Below are positions 1 through 9,800 of a stretch of 64,000 bases of DNA, piece after piece; positions within the stretch are counted from its first letter, which is position 1, and each line of letters starts with the position of its first letter. The stretch spans positions 62,001 through 126,000 of the forward strand of contig NZ_LMDY01000015.1 in assembly GCF_001425905.1 (NCBI RefSeq), given 5' to 3'. Position numbers and translations under genes: made by a program. The notes under the pieces are model-generated. The model made no database searches and was not told where the DNA came from. It was given only the letters and a program-made list of their open reading frames with translations. Source of the DNA: Methylibium sp. Root1272 (GTDB lineage Bacteria > Pseudomonadota > Gammaproteobacteria > Burkholderiales > Burkholderiaceae_C).

Positions 1-2212
1 TGTCCTGGTCCACTTCGAGCCGCAGCACCTTGACCGACTCGTTCCAGTTGTCGTTGACGCCTCGCATGCTGGCATTGCCGCGCAAGATGGCCTTGGCTTC
101 GTCGGCCCACTGCCGCACCGCGTGCACGTCGTCGCCGATCACCCGGAACTGCACCGGATAGGGCACCGGCGGCCCGTTGGGCAGCAGCTTGACGCGCCCG
201 CGCACCTCCGGGAACTCCTCGGCCAGCAGCGCCGGCAGCTTCTGGCGCAGCGCCTCGCGGACCGCCAGATCCTTGGGCAGAAGGATGAACTGCGAGACAT
301 TGGTCTGCGGGAACACCTGATCGAGCGGCAGGTAGAAGCGCGGCACGCCGGAGCCGACCCAGGTGGTCACGGCGTCGACCCCCGGCTCGCGCATCAGGCG
401 AGCCTCGAAGCGCTTGGCCACCGTCTCGCTGGCCGCGTACGAGGCGCCCTCGGGCAGCCACAGGTCGACCAGGATCTCCGGGCGGCTCGAGTCGGGGAAG
501 AACTGCTGCTGCACCCGCCCCATGCCGACGATGCCGAGCGCGAACACCAGCAGCGTCGCGCCGATGGTCAGCCAGCGATGCGCCACGCACCAGTCCAGCA
601 GCGCGCGAAAGCGGTTGTAGAACGGCGTGTCGAACAGCTCATGCACGGCTTCGCCCGCCGCGTGCGGCTTGACTTTGAGCAGCAACAGCCCGAGGTAGGG
701 CACGAAATAGACCGACACGGCCCAGGAGATCAACAGCGCGGCGGTGGTCACCGCGAAGATCGCGAAGGTGTATTCGCCGGTCACCGATTTCGCCAGCCCG
801 ATCGGCAGGAAGCCGGCGGCGGTGATGAGCGTGCCGGTCAGCATCGGCATCGCGGTCAGTTCGTAGGCGAATGTGGCGGCACGGACCTTGTCGTAGCCCT
901 CCTCGAGCTTGCGCACCATCATTTCGACGGCGATGATGGCGTCGTCGACCAGCAGGCCCAGCGCGATGATCAGCGCGCCCAGCGAGATCTTGTGCAGGCC
1001 GACGCCCCAGTAGAACATCGTGACGAAGGTGATCGCCAGCACCAGCGGGATCGTGATCGCCACCACCAGCCCGGGCCGCACGTCGATGCGCAGCGGCCGG
1101 GTGTGCAGGCCCAGCGCGATGAAGCTCACCGCCAGCACCACCACCACGGCCTCCAGCAGCACCCGCACGAATTCACCCACCGAGCGCGACACCGCGCGTG
1201 GCTGGTCCTGGATCTGCGACAGCTCCACGCCGACTGGCAGGTCGGCCTGGAGCTGCGCGGTAACCGCCTGCAGGTTCTTGCCGAGCGCGATGATGTCGCC
1301 GCCGCGCGACATCGAGATACCGAGCGCGATCACCGGGCGGCCCTGATGGCGCACCTTGACGCTCGGTGGGTCCACGTAGGCACGCAGGATCGTCGCGATG
1401 TCGCCGAGCCGCAGGCTGCTCGCCGCGCCGGTGCCTGCGTTGACCGCACGGATCGGGAAGGCTCGCAGCTCGTCGATCGAATTGAACTGGCCGCCGATGC
1501 GCACCTGGACCGTCTGCCCCGAGACGTGGAAGGCGCCCGCACCCTCCACCGCGTTCTGCGCGCCCAGCTGCGCCAGCACCGCGTTCAGGTCGATGCCCAG
1601 CTGCACCAGCCGCTTCTGCGGGATCTCGACGAACACCTTCTCGGCCTGCACGCCGAACAGCTCGACCTTCGCCACGTCCGGGACCCGCAGCAGACGCGTG
1701 CGCAGCGACTCGGCGTGCTGGCGCAGCTCTTCGTCGCTGAAGCCATCGGCCGACAGCGCGTAGATCGAGCCGTAGACATCGCCGAACTCGTCGTTGAAGT
1801 ACGGGCCCTGCACGCCCGAGGGCAGCTGGCCGCGCGTGTCACCCAGCTTCTTGCGCGCCTGGTACCAGACGTTGGGCACCTCGCGGGCCGGCGACGAGTC
1901 CTTGATCTGCAGCAGCGTCAACGACTCGCCGGGCTTGGTGTAGCTGCGGATCTTGTCGGCATAGGGGACCTCCTGCAGCGTGCGCTCGATCTTGTCGGTC
2001 ACCTGCTCGGCCATCTGCTGTGCGGTCGCACCGGGCCAGAACGCCTGCACCACCATCACGCGGAAGGTGAACGGCGGATCCTCGTCCTGACCGAGCTGAA
2101 AGTAGGCCACGAAGCCCAGCACCATCAGCACCACCATCAGGTAGCGAGTCAGCGGGGCGTGCTCGAGCGCCCAGCGCGAGACGTTGAATCGATCCGCAGC
2201 AGGGGCGTCCAT
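1..2212 (-). CDS. RND efflux transporter permease (HAE/AcrB type), partial at left edge
   Basis: Inner-membrane proton-driven RND pump; about 737 N-terminal residues are visible and the C-terminus lies beyond the left edge. Reading leftward from ATG at 2212 the protein opens with MDAPAADRFNVSRWALEH, then the first transmembrane helix (YLMVVLMVLGFVAYFQL), the first periplasmic porter region, and the helices around GLLVDDAIIAVEMM, which carries the paired aspartates of the RND proton relay in helix 4. A second large periplasmic loop starts after the helix near residue 550. The start lies 13 bases after the stop of the adaptor gene, so the two form one operon. AcrB-type pumps are near 1040 residues, so roughly 300 are missing. 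Substrate cannot be told; it is not the hopanoid-transport type HpnN despite the neighbouring hpn genes. Confidence 0.93.
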   Translation of the reverse strand, partial: MDAPAADRFNVSRWALEHAPLTRYLMVVLMVLGFVAYFQLGQDEDPPFTFRVMVVQAFWPGATAQQMAEQVTDKIERTLQEVPYADKIRSYTKPGESLTLLQIKDSSPAREVPNVWYQARKKLGDTRGQLPSGVQGPYFNDEFGDVYGSIYALSADGFSDEELRQHAESLRTRLLRVPDVAKVELFGVQAEKVFVEIPQKRLVQLGIDLNAVLAQLGAQNAVEGAGAFHVSGQTVQVRIGGQFNSIDELRAFPIRAVNAGTGAASSLRLGDIATILRAYVDPPSVKVRHQGRPVIALGISMSRGGDIIALGKNLQAVTAQLQADLPVGVELSQIQDQPRAVSRSVGEFVRVLLEAVVVVLAVSFIALGLHTRPLRIDVRPGLVVAITIPLVLAITFVTMFYWGVGLHKISLGALIIALGLLVDDAIIAVEMMVRKLEEGYDKVRAATFAYELTAMPMLTGTLITAAGFLPIGLAKSVTGEYTFAIFAVTTAALLISWAVSVYFVPYLGLLLLKVKPHAAGEAVHELFDTPFYNRFRALLDWCVAHRWLTIGATLLVFALGIVGMGRVQQQFFPDSSRPEILVDLWLPEGASYAASETVAKRFEARLMREPGVDAVTTWVGSGVPRFYLPLDQVFPQTNVSQFILLPKDLAVREALRQKLPALLAEEFPEVRGRVKLLPNGPPVPYPVQFRVIGDDVHAVRQWADEAKAILRGNASMRGVNDNWNESVKVLRLEVDQD

Positions 2213-2225
2213 CGCGGCCCCGGAT

Positions 2226-3356
2226 TCAGTGCGTCACCGCGGTGGCCGCCGACGCAGCGGCGGCGCTCGGCTCGGCGTAGCGCCTCACCTTCTGCCCCGG
2301 CGTCAGCACATGAACGCCAGCGGTCACCACCTCCTGGCCCGGCATCAGGCCGGCCGTCACGATCACCGCATTGCCTTCGGCCCCGCTGGCCTGCACCGGC
2401 TGGGCCTGGACCGTCATGGTCTGCGCATCGAGCAGCCACACCGAGGTCTTGCCCTGCAGTTCCACCAAGGCGCCGAGCGGCAGCTTGATGACCCCGGCGA
2501 TTCGGGGCGTCTCGACGATCACGGCCGCCGTCTGGCCGAGCTTGACCTCCGCGCCCCCCACGTCCGCCTTGACCAGGAAAGTGCGCGTCGCAGCGTCGGT
2601 GGCCGCGGCGATCTCGCGCACCGTCGCCGGCAACAGTTCGCTCGAGCCCCAGGGCTGCACCTTCACCGCGCCCGCCTGTCCCTCCAGCGCTCGCACGAGC
2701 GCGAGCTTGTCCTCGGGCACCGAGAACACCGCGTCGCGCGGACCGTCCTGCGCCAGCCGCAGCACCGGAGCACCGGCGGCCACCACCTGGCCGGGCTCGG
2801 CCTCCACCGCCGTGATGACGCCGGCCGCATCAGCCCGCAGCGAGGCATAGCCGGCCTGGTTGCCCTGCACGGCCGACTGTGCGTGGGCCTGATCGAGCGT
2901 GGCGCGCGCGGCTTTCAGCGTGGCATCGCGGCGCTCGAGCTCGGCCGCACTGATGAAGCCCTGCGCCAGCAATTCCTGGTAGCGCTTGTAATCGGCCGCG
3001 GCCAGGTCGTGGCTGGCCTGGGCCGAGGACAGGGCGGCCCGCGCGCTGTCCTCACCGAGCCTCAGATCCCGGGGATCGAGCCGGGCCAGCACCTGGCCGG
3101 CCTTCACGCTGTCGCCGAGATCGACGTCGCGCTGAAGGATCTTGCCGCCGACGCGAAAGCCCAGCCGTGACTCGACGCGCGCCTTCACCTCGGCCGCGAA
3201 TTCGTAGCGGCCGCCGGCCACGTCGCCCGCAACCTTCAGCGTGCGGACGGCGCGCACTGGCTCGGGCGCTGGCTCGTGCCTCGAACAGGCCACCAGGACC
3301 AGGACACACAGGGGCACCCCGGCAAAGAGAGCGCGACGAGAAAACGGCAGGCGCAT
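2226..3356 (-). CDS. RND efflux periplasmic adaptor (membrane fusion) lipoprotein
   Basis: 376-residue periplasmic adaptor of the HlyD/AcrA family that couples the RND permease to an outer-membrane channel. The signal peptide ends in a lipobox (LVAC, Cys24), so the mature protein is likely lipid-anchored. A biotinyl-lipoyl-like domain follows (LGFRVGGKILQRDVDLGDSVKAGQVLARLD, split here by the hairpin), then an alpha-helical hairpin about residues 100-165 rich in Ala/Gln, then the beta-barrel region (SVPEDKLALV) and the membrane-proximal domain ending in TPGQKVRRY. It is the first gene of the operon and has a strong promoter and operator about 80-125 bases upstream. No outer-membrane factor gene is present inside the window. 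Confidence 0.93.
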   Translation of the reverse strand: MRLPFSRRALFAGVPLCVLVLVACSRHEPAPEPVRAVRTLKVAGDVAGGRYEFAAEVKARVESRLGFRVGGKILQRDVDLGDSVKAGQVLARLDPRDLRLGEDSARAALSSAQASHDLAAADYKRYQELLAQGFISAAELERRDATLKAARATLDQAHAQSAVQGNQAGYASLRADAAGVITAVEAEPGQVVAAGAPVLRLAQDGPRDAVFSVPEDKLALVRALEGQAGAVKVQPWGSSELLPATVREIAAATDAATRTFLVKADVGGAEVKLGQTAAVIVETPRIAGVIKLPLGALVELQGKTSVWLLDAQTMTVQAQPVQASGAEGNAVIVTAGLMPGQEVVTAGVHVLTPGQKVRRYAEPSAAAASAATAVTH

Positions 3357-3437
3357 GTCGAACCCTTGAACGGCAGCTGGACGAGACAGGAGTAAGGCCT
3401 CTGGAACCCTGAAAACCTGGCTCCGCGGTCATTAATG

Positions 3438-3451
3438 ACTGACTGGTCAGT
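3438..3451. promoter_or_regulatory. Palindromic operator, TetR-family type
   Basis: ACTGACTGGTCAGT is a perfect inverted repeat with 6-base arms and a 2-base centre. It lies immediately downstream of the -10 of the efflux promoter and would cover the transcription start. Operators of this shape are typical of TetR-family repressors of RND pumps. No regulator gene is visible in the window, so the repressor must be encoded elsewhere. Confidence 0.65.
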
Positions 3452-3481
3452 AATATACGAGCAGGCTTGTGGGCATGTCAA
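3452..3481 (-). promoter_or_regulatory. Sigma-70 promoter of the RND efflux operon
   Basis: On the minus strand TTGACA (3481-3476) and TATATT (3457-3452) are separated by 18 bases. The perfect -35 and good -10 make this one of the strongest promoters in the window, consistent with a pump held off by a repressor bound at the adjoining operator. Confidence 0.7.
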
Positions 3482-3559
3482 CGCAGCCTGCGAACGCCGA
3501 AGGTGTCATGCCCGGTGCCAGCGTGGACAATGCGGCCGCACGGCAGCATGCAGGCCCCG

Positions 3560-4390
3560 ATGAGCGTCGATCACTACGAGAACTTCCCTGTCGCCTCCAT
3601 GCTTTGCCCCCCGGCCCTGCGGCCGGCCGTGACGGCGATCTACCACTACGCCCGCACGGCGGACGACCTGGCCGACGAGGGCGATGCGCCCGCTGCGCAA
3701 AGACTCGCCGACCTCGCGGCCTATCGCGCCGACCTGCACGCCGTCGCCTCCGGCGCGGCGCCCTCACCGCGCTGGGCCGCGGTGTTCGGACCGCTGGCCG
3801 AAGCGATCGCGCGACACGCCCTGCCACTGCCGCTGCTGGAAGCCCTGCTCAGTGCCTTCGCGCAGGACGTGGTGCAGACCCGCTACACGGACCGCGCCGA
3901 GCTGCTGGACTATTGCCGCCGCTCGGCCAACCCGGTGGGCCGACTGCTGCTGCACCTGTATGGCGTTCACGATGCCGACAGCCTGCAGCGCTCCGATGCG
4001 ATCTGCAGCGCGCTGCAACTGATCAACTTCTGGCAGGACCTCAGCGTCGACCTGCCGCGCGGCCGGCTCTACCTCCCGCTCGACCAGTGCGCGGCCCACG
4101 GCGTCGACGAGGCCGCGCTGTTCATGCAGCACGACAGCGTCGCGAGCCGGGCGCTCGTGCAATCGCAGTGCCAGTGGGCGCGAGCGCTGATGCTGGGCGG
4201 TGCGCCGCTGGTCCACCGCCTGCCGGGGCGGGCCGGCTGGGAGCTCCGTGGCGTGGTGCAGGGCGGCCTGCGGATCCTCGACAAGATCGAGGCCCTTCGG
4301 TTCGAAACATTGCGCCAGCGGCCGCGGCTCGGGACGATCGACGGACCGCTCATCGTCTGGCGTGCCTGCTGCATGCGTTCACGCGGCTGA
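3560..4390 (+). CDS. hpnC: Hydroxysqualene synthase HpnC
   Basis: 276-residue squalene/phytoene synthase superfamily enzyme. In the HpnCDE route HpnD makes presqualene diphosphate from two farnesyl diphosphates, HpnC converts it to hydroxysqualene and HpnE reduces that to squalene. The first aspartate-rich motif is HYARTADDLADEGD near residues 27-40 and the second is INFWQDLSVD followed by RGRLYLP. ATG at 3560 (MSVDHYENFPVAS) gives the usual family length; in-frame codons further upstream would add an Arg/Pro-rich tail with no similarity to the family. First gene of hpnCDE; 78 bases separate it from hpnD. Confidence 0.9.
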   Translation: MSVDHYENFPVASMLCPPALRPAVTAIYHYARTADDLADEGDAPAAQRLADLAAYRADLHAVASGAAPSPRWAAVFGPLAEAIARHALPLPLLEALLSAFAQDVVQTRYTDRAELLDYCRRSANPVGRLLLHLYGVHDADSLQRSDAICSALQLINFWQDLSVDLPRGRLYLPLDQCAAHGVDEAALFMQHDSVASRALVQSQCQWARALMLGGAPLVHRLPGRAGWELRGVVQGGLRILDKIEALRFETLRQRPRLGTIDGPLIVWRACCMRSRG

Positions 4391-4468
4391 GGGCCACCGG
4401 CGCGGCCGGCGGCCGATGTGACAATCCGCTGAACTGCCGCTCCGCCCTGCCTGCCCCGCCCTCGCCCC

Positions 4469-5332
4469 ATGACGCCCCAACAGTACGTGCAGGACAAGGC
4501 CGCTGCGAGCGGGTCGAGCTTCTACTACGCCTTCCTGTTCCTGCCGCCGCCGCGCCGCGCCGCCATCACCGCCTTCTACGCGTTCTGCCGCGAGGTCGAC
4601 GACGTCGTCGACGAGGTCTCCGACCCCGGCGTCGCGGCCACCAAGCTGGCCTGGTGGCGCAAGGAGGTGGCCGAGGCCTTCATCGGGCAGCCGCACCACC
4701 CGGTGTTGCAGGCGCTGATGCCGCACGTGGCCGACTACGGCATCCGTGCCGAGCACCTGAACGCCGTGATCGACGGCTGCGAGATGGACCTCACGCAGAC
4801 CCGCTACCTCGACGACGCGGCGCTGCAACGCTATTGCCACCTGGTGGCCGGCGTGGTCGGCGAGGTCGCCGCCAGCATCTTCGGCTGCGAGCCCGGGCGG
4901 CCGCTGAGCGACGGCACGCGGCGCTACGCCCACACGCTGGGCCGGGCCTTCCAGCTCACCAACATCATCCGCGACGTCGGCGACGACGCGCGCCGCGGCC
5001 GCATTTATTTGCCGGTGAGCGAACTGCAGCGCTTCGACGTGAAGGCGCACGAACTGCTCAAGCGCGAGGCGCCCTGGGGCTACAGCGAGCGCTTCACGGC
5101 GCTGATGAAGTTCCAGGCCGAACGCGCGCACCGGCTCTACGACGAGGCCTTCGCGGCACTGCCCGACGGCGAGCGCCGCGCGCAGCGGCCGGGACTGATG
5201 ATGGCGGAGATCTACCGCACGCTGCTGCGGGAGATCGAGACCGAGGGCTTCCAGGTGCTGCACCAGCGCGTCGCGTTGACACCGCTGCGCAAGCTGTGGC
5301 TGGCGTGGAAGACCAACTGGAAAGAACGTTGA
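4469..5332 (+). CDS. hpnD: Presqualene diphosphate synthase HpnD
   Basis: 287-residue trans-isoprenyl diphosphate synthase that condenses two farnesyl diphosphates to presqualene diphosphate. Both Mg-binding motifs are clear: FCREVDDVVDEVSD near residues 36-49 and NIIRDVGDDARRGRIYLP near 166-183. The start MTPQQYVQDKAAASGSSF matches the family N-terminus. It lies between hpnC and hpnE on the same strand. A GC-rich palindromic spacer separates it from hpnE. Confidence 0.93.
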   Translation: MTPQQYVQDKAAASGSSFYYAFLFLPPPRRAAITAFYAFCREVDDVVDEVSDPGVAATKLAWWRKEVAEAFIGQPHHPVLQALMPHVADYGIRAEHLNAVIDGCEMDLTQTRYLDDAALQRYCHLVAGVVGEVAASIFGCEPGRPLSDGTRRYAHTLGRAFQLTNIIRDVGDDARRGRIYLPVSELQRFDVKAHELLKREAPWGYSERFTALMKFQAERAHRLYDEAFAALPDGERRAQRPGLMMAEIYRTLLREIETEGFQVLHQRVALTPLRKLWLAWKTNWKER

Positions 5333-5410
5333 CCCCCCCCGTTGCGGCTGCGCCGCTCCCCCCCGAGGGGGACGCCGCTGGCGGACCGGCGGAGCCGGAT
5401 CCGCGGCGTC
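5333..5410. repeat. GC-rich intergenic palindromic element between hpnD and hpnE
   Basis: The spacer begins with a run of eight C, repeats C runs, and contains CCCCCCGAGGGGG and several GGCGGA/TCCGC-type inverted segments able to fold into stacked hairpins. From memory, elements with this arrangement (C-run, CGCCGCTCCCCC, GAGGGGGACGCCGCT) are scattered between genes in Rubrivivax/Leptothrix-like genomes. Only one copy is in this window, so its repeat nature is inferred. Confidence 0.45.
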
Positions 5411-5474
5411 TGCGCGATGGCCTCGGTGTCCTGCCGGAGGGCGGACGGTCAGGCCCCATTGCCGACGTGCGCGC

Positions 5475-6821
5475 ATGACGACGGCGCTGCGCGTCGCGAT
5501 CGTCGGGGGCGGTTGGGCCGGGTTGGCTGCGGCCGTGGAGGCGCGCTCGCTCGGCCACCAGGTCATGGTGGCCGAGATGGCGCCGACGCTCGGAGGTCGC
5601 GCACGGCGGCTGCCGCCGTCGGTCGACGGTCTGGCGCTCGACAACGGCCAGCACATCCTGATCGGCGCGTACAGCGCGACGCTGTCGCTGCTGCGAACGG
5701 TAGGAATCGACGAGCGCGCGGTGCTCCGGCGCCTGCCCCTGACCTTGATCGATGCGCAAGGCCGCGGCCTGTCGTTGCCGCCCGGCCCGGCGCTGCCGGG
5801 CTTCGTGCGCGGCGTGCTCTCAGCCCAGGGTTGGTCGCTGGGCGAACGGCTCGCGTTGCTGCGCGCGGCCGGAGGCTGGCTGCTGCGCGGCTTCCGTTGC
5901 GATGAGCACCTGACGGTCGCGACCCTCACGGACTCGCTGCCCGTCGCGCTGCGCCGCTCGCTGATCGAGCCGCTGTGCGTCGCCGCGCTCAACACGCCAG
6001 CGCAACAGGCCAGCGCGCAGGTGTTCCTGCGCGTGCTGCACGACGCGCTGTTCGCCGGCTCCGGCGCTTCGGACCTGCTGCTGCCGCGCGTGGACCTCGG
6101 CGCACTGTGGCCGGACGCCGCTGCCGCCTGGTTGAGCACCCGCGGGGCCGCGCTGCACACCGGGCGGCGCGTGAACGCGATCGAGCCCGTCGCCGGTGGC
6201 TGGCAGGTCGATGGCGCGCCGTTCGATCGCGTGGTGCTGGCTTGCAGCGCGGTCGAGGCCGCACGACTCGCCGCGCCGCACGCGCCGGCGTGGGCCGAGC
6301 AGGCGGCCGCGCTGCGCTATGAGCCAATCGTCACGGTGCTGCTGCAGGCACCCGGGGTCTGCCTGCCGGCGCCGATGCTGGCGCTGGACGCCCGCGACGC
6401 GGCGTCGCCGGCGCAGTACGTGTTCGATCTCGGCCAGTTGCGCGACGCCGCGCGCGAGCCGGGCGCACCGGGCACGCTGGCCTTCGTCATCAGCGGCGCG
6501 GCCGACGCCATCGCGCGCGGGCTGGACGAGACGGCCGAAGCAGTGCGCATGCAGGCTACGGCGCAGCTCGGCGTCTTGCTGCCGTGCGAGCCCCGGCTGC
6601 TGCGAGTGCTCAGTGAGAAGCGCGCCACTTTCCTCTGCACGCCCGCTCTGCGGCGCCCTGGCGGTAGCATCGCCGCGGGGCTGCTCGCCGCGGGCGACTA
6701 TGTCGACGGGCCCTACCCCGCCACGCTCGAGGGCGCGATGCGCGCCGGCCAGGCTGCGGCACATGCGCTGTCGCGATCGAAGCCTGCGGGCATGCCGACG
6801 GCCTCGCGCAGCGGGCCCTAG
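5475..6821 (+). CDS. hpnE: Hydroxysqualene dehydroxylase HpnE
   Basis: 448-residue FAD-dependent amine-oxidase/phytoene-desaturase-like enzyme that reduces hydroxysqualene to squalene, the last step of HpnCDE. The N-terminal dinucleotide-binding signature is VAIVGGGWAGLAAAVEA, with GGRARRLPPSVDGLALDNGQH following, and a C-terminal flavin motif near GLLAAGDYVDGPYPATLEGA. Third gene of hpnCDE. Its stop codon overlaps the stop codon of the convergent addA gene. Squalene-hopene cyclase and other hopanoid genes are not in the window, so whether the end product is hopanoid or another triterpenoid is open. Confidence 0.92.
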   Translation: MTTALRVAIVGGGWAGLAAAVEARSLGHQVMVAEMAPTLGGRARRLPPSVDGLALDNGQHILIGAYSATLSLLRTVGIDERAVLRRLPLTLIDAQGRGLSLPPGPALPGFVRGVLSAQGWSLGERLALLRAAGGWLLRGFRCDEHLTVATLTDSLPVALRRSLIEPLCVAALNTPAQQASAQVFLRVLHDALFAGSGASDLLLPRVDLGALWPDAAAAWLSTRGAALHTGRRVNAIEPVAGGWQVDGAPFDRVVLACSAVEAARLAAPHAPAWAEQAAALRYEPIVTVLLQAPGVCLPAPMLALDARDAASPAQYVFDLGQLRDAAREPGAPGTLAFVISGAADAIARGLDETAEAVRMQATAQLGVLLPCEPRLLRVLSEKRATFLCTPALRRPGGSIAAGLLAAGDYVDGPYPATLEGAMRAGQAAAHALSRSKPAGMPTASRSGP

Positions 6822-9800
6822 AGTTCGATCACCTCGCCGGCCGCGGTGATGAAGGCCGCACGCACGCGATCGCCCGGCTGCAGGGACTGCACGGCCTCGC
6901 GGTAACCGGCCAGTTGCTCCCGGTAGGCTTCGATCGCCTGCGGTGCGTGCTGCAGCTTGTAGTCGAGCACCCACCACTCCGGGCCTGCGGGCGTGTGCAA
7001 CGCCACCAGCCGGTCGATGCGCAGCGCGGCGCCGTGCCACGCGATCGCCACCTCGTTGCCCGACCAGTGCAGGGCCTCTCGATCGAAGAAGCGCGCGCAG
7101 GCCGCACTGCCCAACACTGCCCGCGCCAGCGCGGCCACGCGCGGCGCGGCATCGGCCGGCAACGCGAACTCGGTGGCCGCGGCCGCCGCGGCGCCGTCGA
7201 GCGCGCCGGCGACCGGCAACCATTCGAGCACGCGGTGCACCGCGCGGCCGAGTTGCGCGGCTTCGCCGTCCGCGTCTGCCGCCGACGGATCGGCACGCTC
7301 GGCGACGAGGTGGACGCGCGGCAGCGCAAGCAGCACCACCGGGCTCTCGACAGACCCGGCGGGCCCTGCCGCACCACCGGCATCGCCCACCGGAGGGACG
7401 ACGTCCGCGCCGGCTTCGGCAAGTCGCTGCCAGGCGTTCTGTCCAGGCGCCGCGCGGAACGGGGCGGTCGCGCTGAAGGCGAGCCGCTCGCGGGCCCGGG
7501 TCATCGCCACGTAGAGCGCATTGAGCTCCTCGCGCGCGCGCCCCTCCTGCTCGGCCGACATCAGGGCGCGCAGCGACGGCGGGCAACGCGACTCACTGGC
7601 GACGAAGGCACAGCAATGGGGGTACGCCGCATCGGCCGGCCAGTCGATCAGCAGGGTCGCGGTCTCCGCCTTCGGCGCCTCCGGCATGGTGTCGATCACG
7701 AACACCGCGCGCGCCTCCAGGCCCTTGGCGCCATGGATCGTCAGCAACTGCACCGCGTCGGCCGCGCTCTGCGGCGGCAGCAGCACGCGCCGGCGCCTGA
7801 GCGCGCGCACGAAGTTGTAGGGCGTGGCATGGCGCGCACCGTCGAGCAGCAGCGACTGCGCCAGCAGCGCATCGATGGCCGCGAGCGCCAGCGAGCGCCC
7901 CGCGGGCGGCACGACGGCGGCATAGCGCTCGCGCACCTCGCCCTCGGCGACGATGCGGTCGAGCAGGTCGTGCGGCGGCAGCGCCGCCGCGGCCGCCATC
8001 CAGCCGGGCCACAGCGCACGGGCACGGTCGAGGGCGGTGCTGCCCGCGCCCGCGCCGCGCAGCAGCACCTCGCTCCACGCGAGCCGCTCGGTCCGCGCCG
8101 CCTGCGCGAGCACCACCAGGTCGTCGTCGCTCGCACCGAACACCGGGCTTTTCAGCGCCTGCGCGAACGACAGGTCGTGCGACGGTGACGCCAGCGCATC
8201 GAGCAGCGCGACCAGATCGCGCACCTCGGGTGCCCCCATCAGCTCGCGCTTCTCTGGCGTGGCGTGGGGAATGCCGCGTTCTCGCAGCGCCTGCGCCACC
8301 AGCGCCAGCGGGGCCCGCTTGCGGCACAGCACCTGGATGTCGCCCGGCGCCAGCCCTTCGCCCAGCAGGCCGGCAATGCCGGCCGCCACCTGCTCCGCCT
8401 CGACTCGCCGCAGCACTTCTTCGGGTTCAGTGCGCGGCGTGGTGAGGCTGTCGCGCCAGCCCCCGGCGGCGACCGCCGGGCCACCCTTCTCCGGCCGCGG
8501 CACCGCCGGCAACAACAGCACCGCGCCGGGCGGCTCGCTCACGTCGGTGGTGTGTGGGCGGAAGTCGTCGAACTGTCCGCCATCCTGCGCACGATCGAAC
8601 ACCGCATTCAGCACTGCCAGCACCCGCGGCGCGTTACGGCGGGTGTGATCGCAGGCCAGGTGGGCGCCATCCAGCGCGGCGACGACGAAGTCGCGCGCCT
8701 GCGCGAAGACACGCGGGTCGGCCCGACGGAAGCGGTAGATGCTCTGCTTCGGATCGCCGACGATGAAGACCGACAAGGGCCGCTGGCCGCTGCCGCCGCC
8801 GCCCGCGCCAGCGTAGCCGCTGAGCCAGGCATCGAGCGTGCGCCATTGCAGCGGACTGGTGTCCTGGAACTCGTCGATCAGCAGGTGGCGCACGCGCGCG
8901 TCCAGGCGCTCCTGGACCCAGCCCGCCAGCTCGGCATCGGCCAGCAGGTGCTCTGCACAGGCCTCGAGATCGGCCATGTCGGCGAGGCCGCGGTCGCGCT
9001 TGAGCTCTCGGTAGCTGGTGAGCAAGACACGAGCCAGCCGGACCATGCGCGCATGCGCAAGATGCGCCGCCTGCTGGGCGGCGGCCTCGGCGATGCGCCG
9101 CAGCACGTCGGCCACATCGTTCAGGCCCGGCGCGTCGGTCTGCTTGCGCAACTCGCCGGTCTTGGTGAACAAGGCCTGCCAGGCCGCGCCGAAGGCCGCC
9201 GACGGATCGGCTTCGATGCCAGCCAGCGCCTGCTCGAGGGCGCTGCCCGCATCTCGCGACTTCTTGCCCCCGGCCGCCCCCAGCGCCGCCGCCACGGCGG
9301 ACAGCGACATCCGGATGTCCGGCTGCGCCAGCCAGTCGGCGGGATGGGTCAGTCCATCGAACTGCGGCCACAGCGCCGCGGCCGATGGCACGCTGGTTTC
9401 CAGCACGCCCGCGGCGTCGGCCCGCTCGATCTCGACCCGCTGGTCGAGCGCGGCCTCGAGCCACTGCTGCGCCACGTGGCGCCCGCGGTCATGCACCAGC
9501 GCCGCGAAATCCTCGCGCAGGGCCGCATCGCCCGATACGGCCGACAGGAAACGCCGCCAGTAGTGCGGCTGCAAATCGCTGCGGTCCTCGAGCAGGTCGA
9601 CCTCGGACTGCAGGCCCAGCGGCTGCAGCAGCGCCAGCGGCGCGGCGCGCAACAACTGGCTGAACCAGCCGTGGAAGGTGCGAATCTCGACCAGCCGCCC
9701 ACCGGACAGCAGCTCCCCGTACAGCGCAGCCAGCCGAGGCACGAGCACGCCAGCCTCCTGCCGCGTGCAGCCGCGATCGACCAGTGCCTGCTCGCGCTGC

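Noticed and set aside
122-2488. 788-codon open frame on the plus strand opposite the RND permease
   Set aside because: It is antisense to a clear RND gene, full of His/Arg/Gln with no known domain; a shadow of high-GC codon use.
3469-5478. 669-codon open frame across hpnC and hpnD in another frame
   Set aside because: Low-complexity Arg/Ala/Pro translation; the real frames show both Asp-rich motifs of each synthase.
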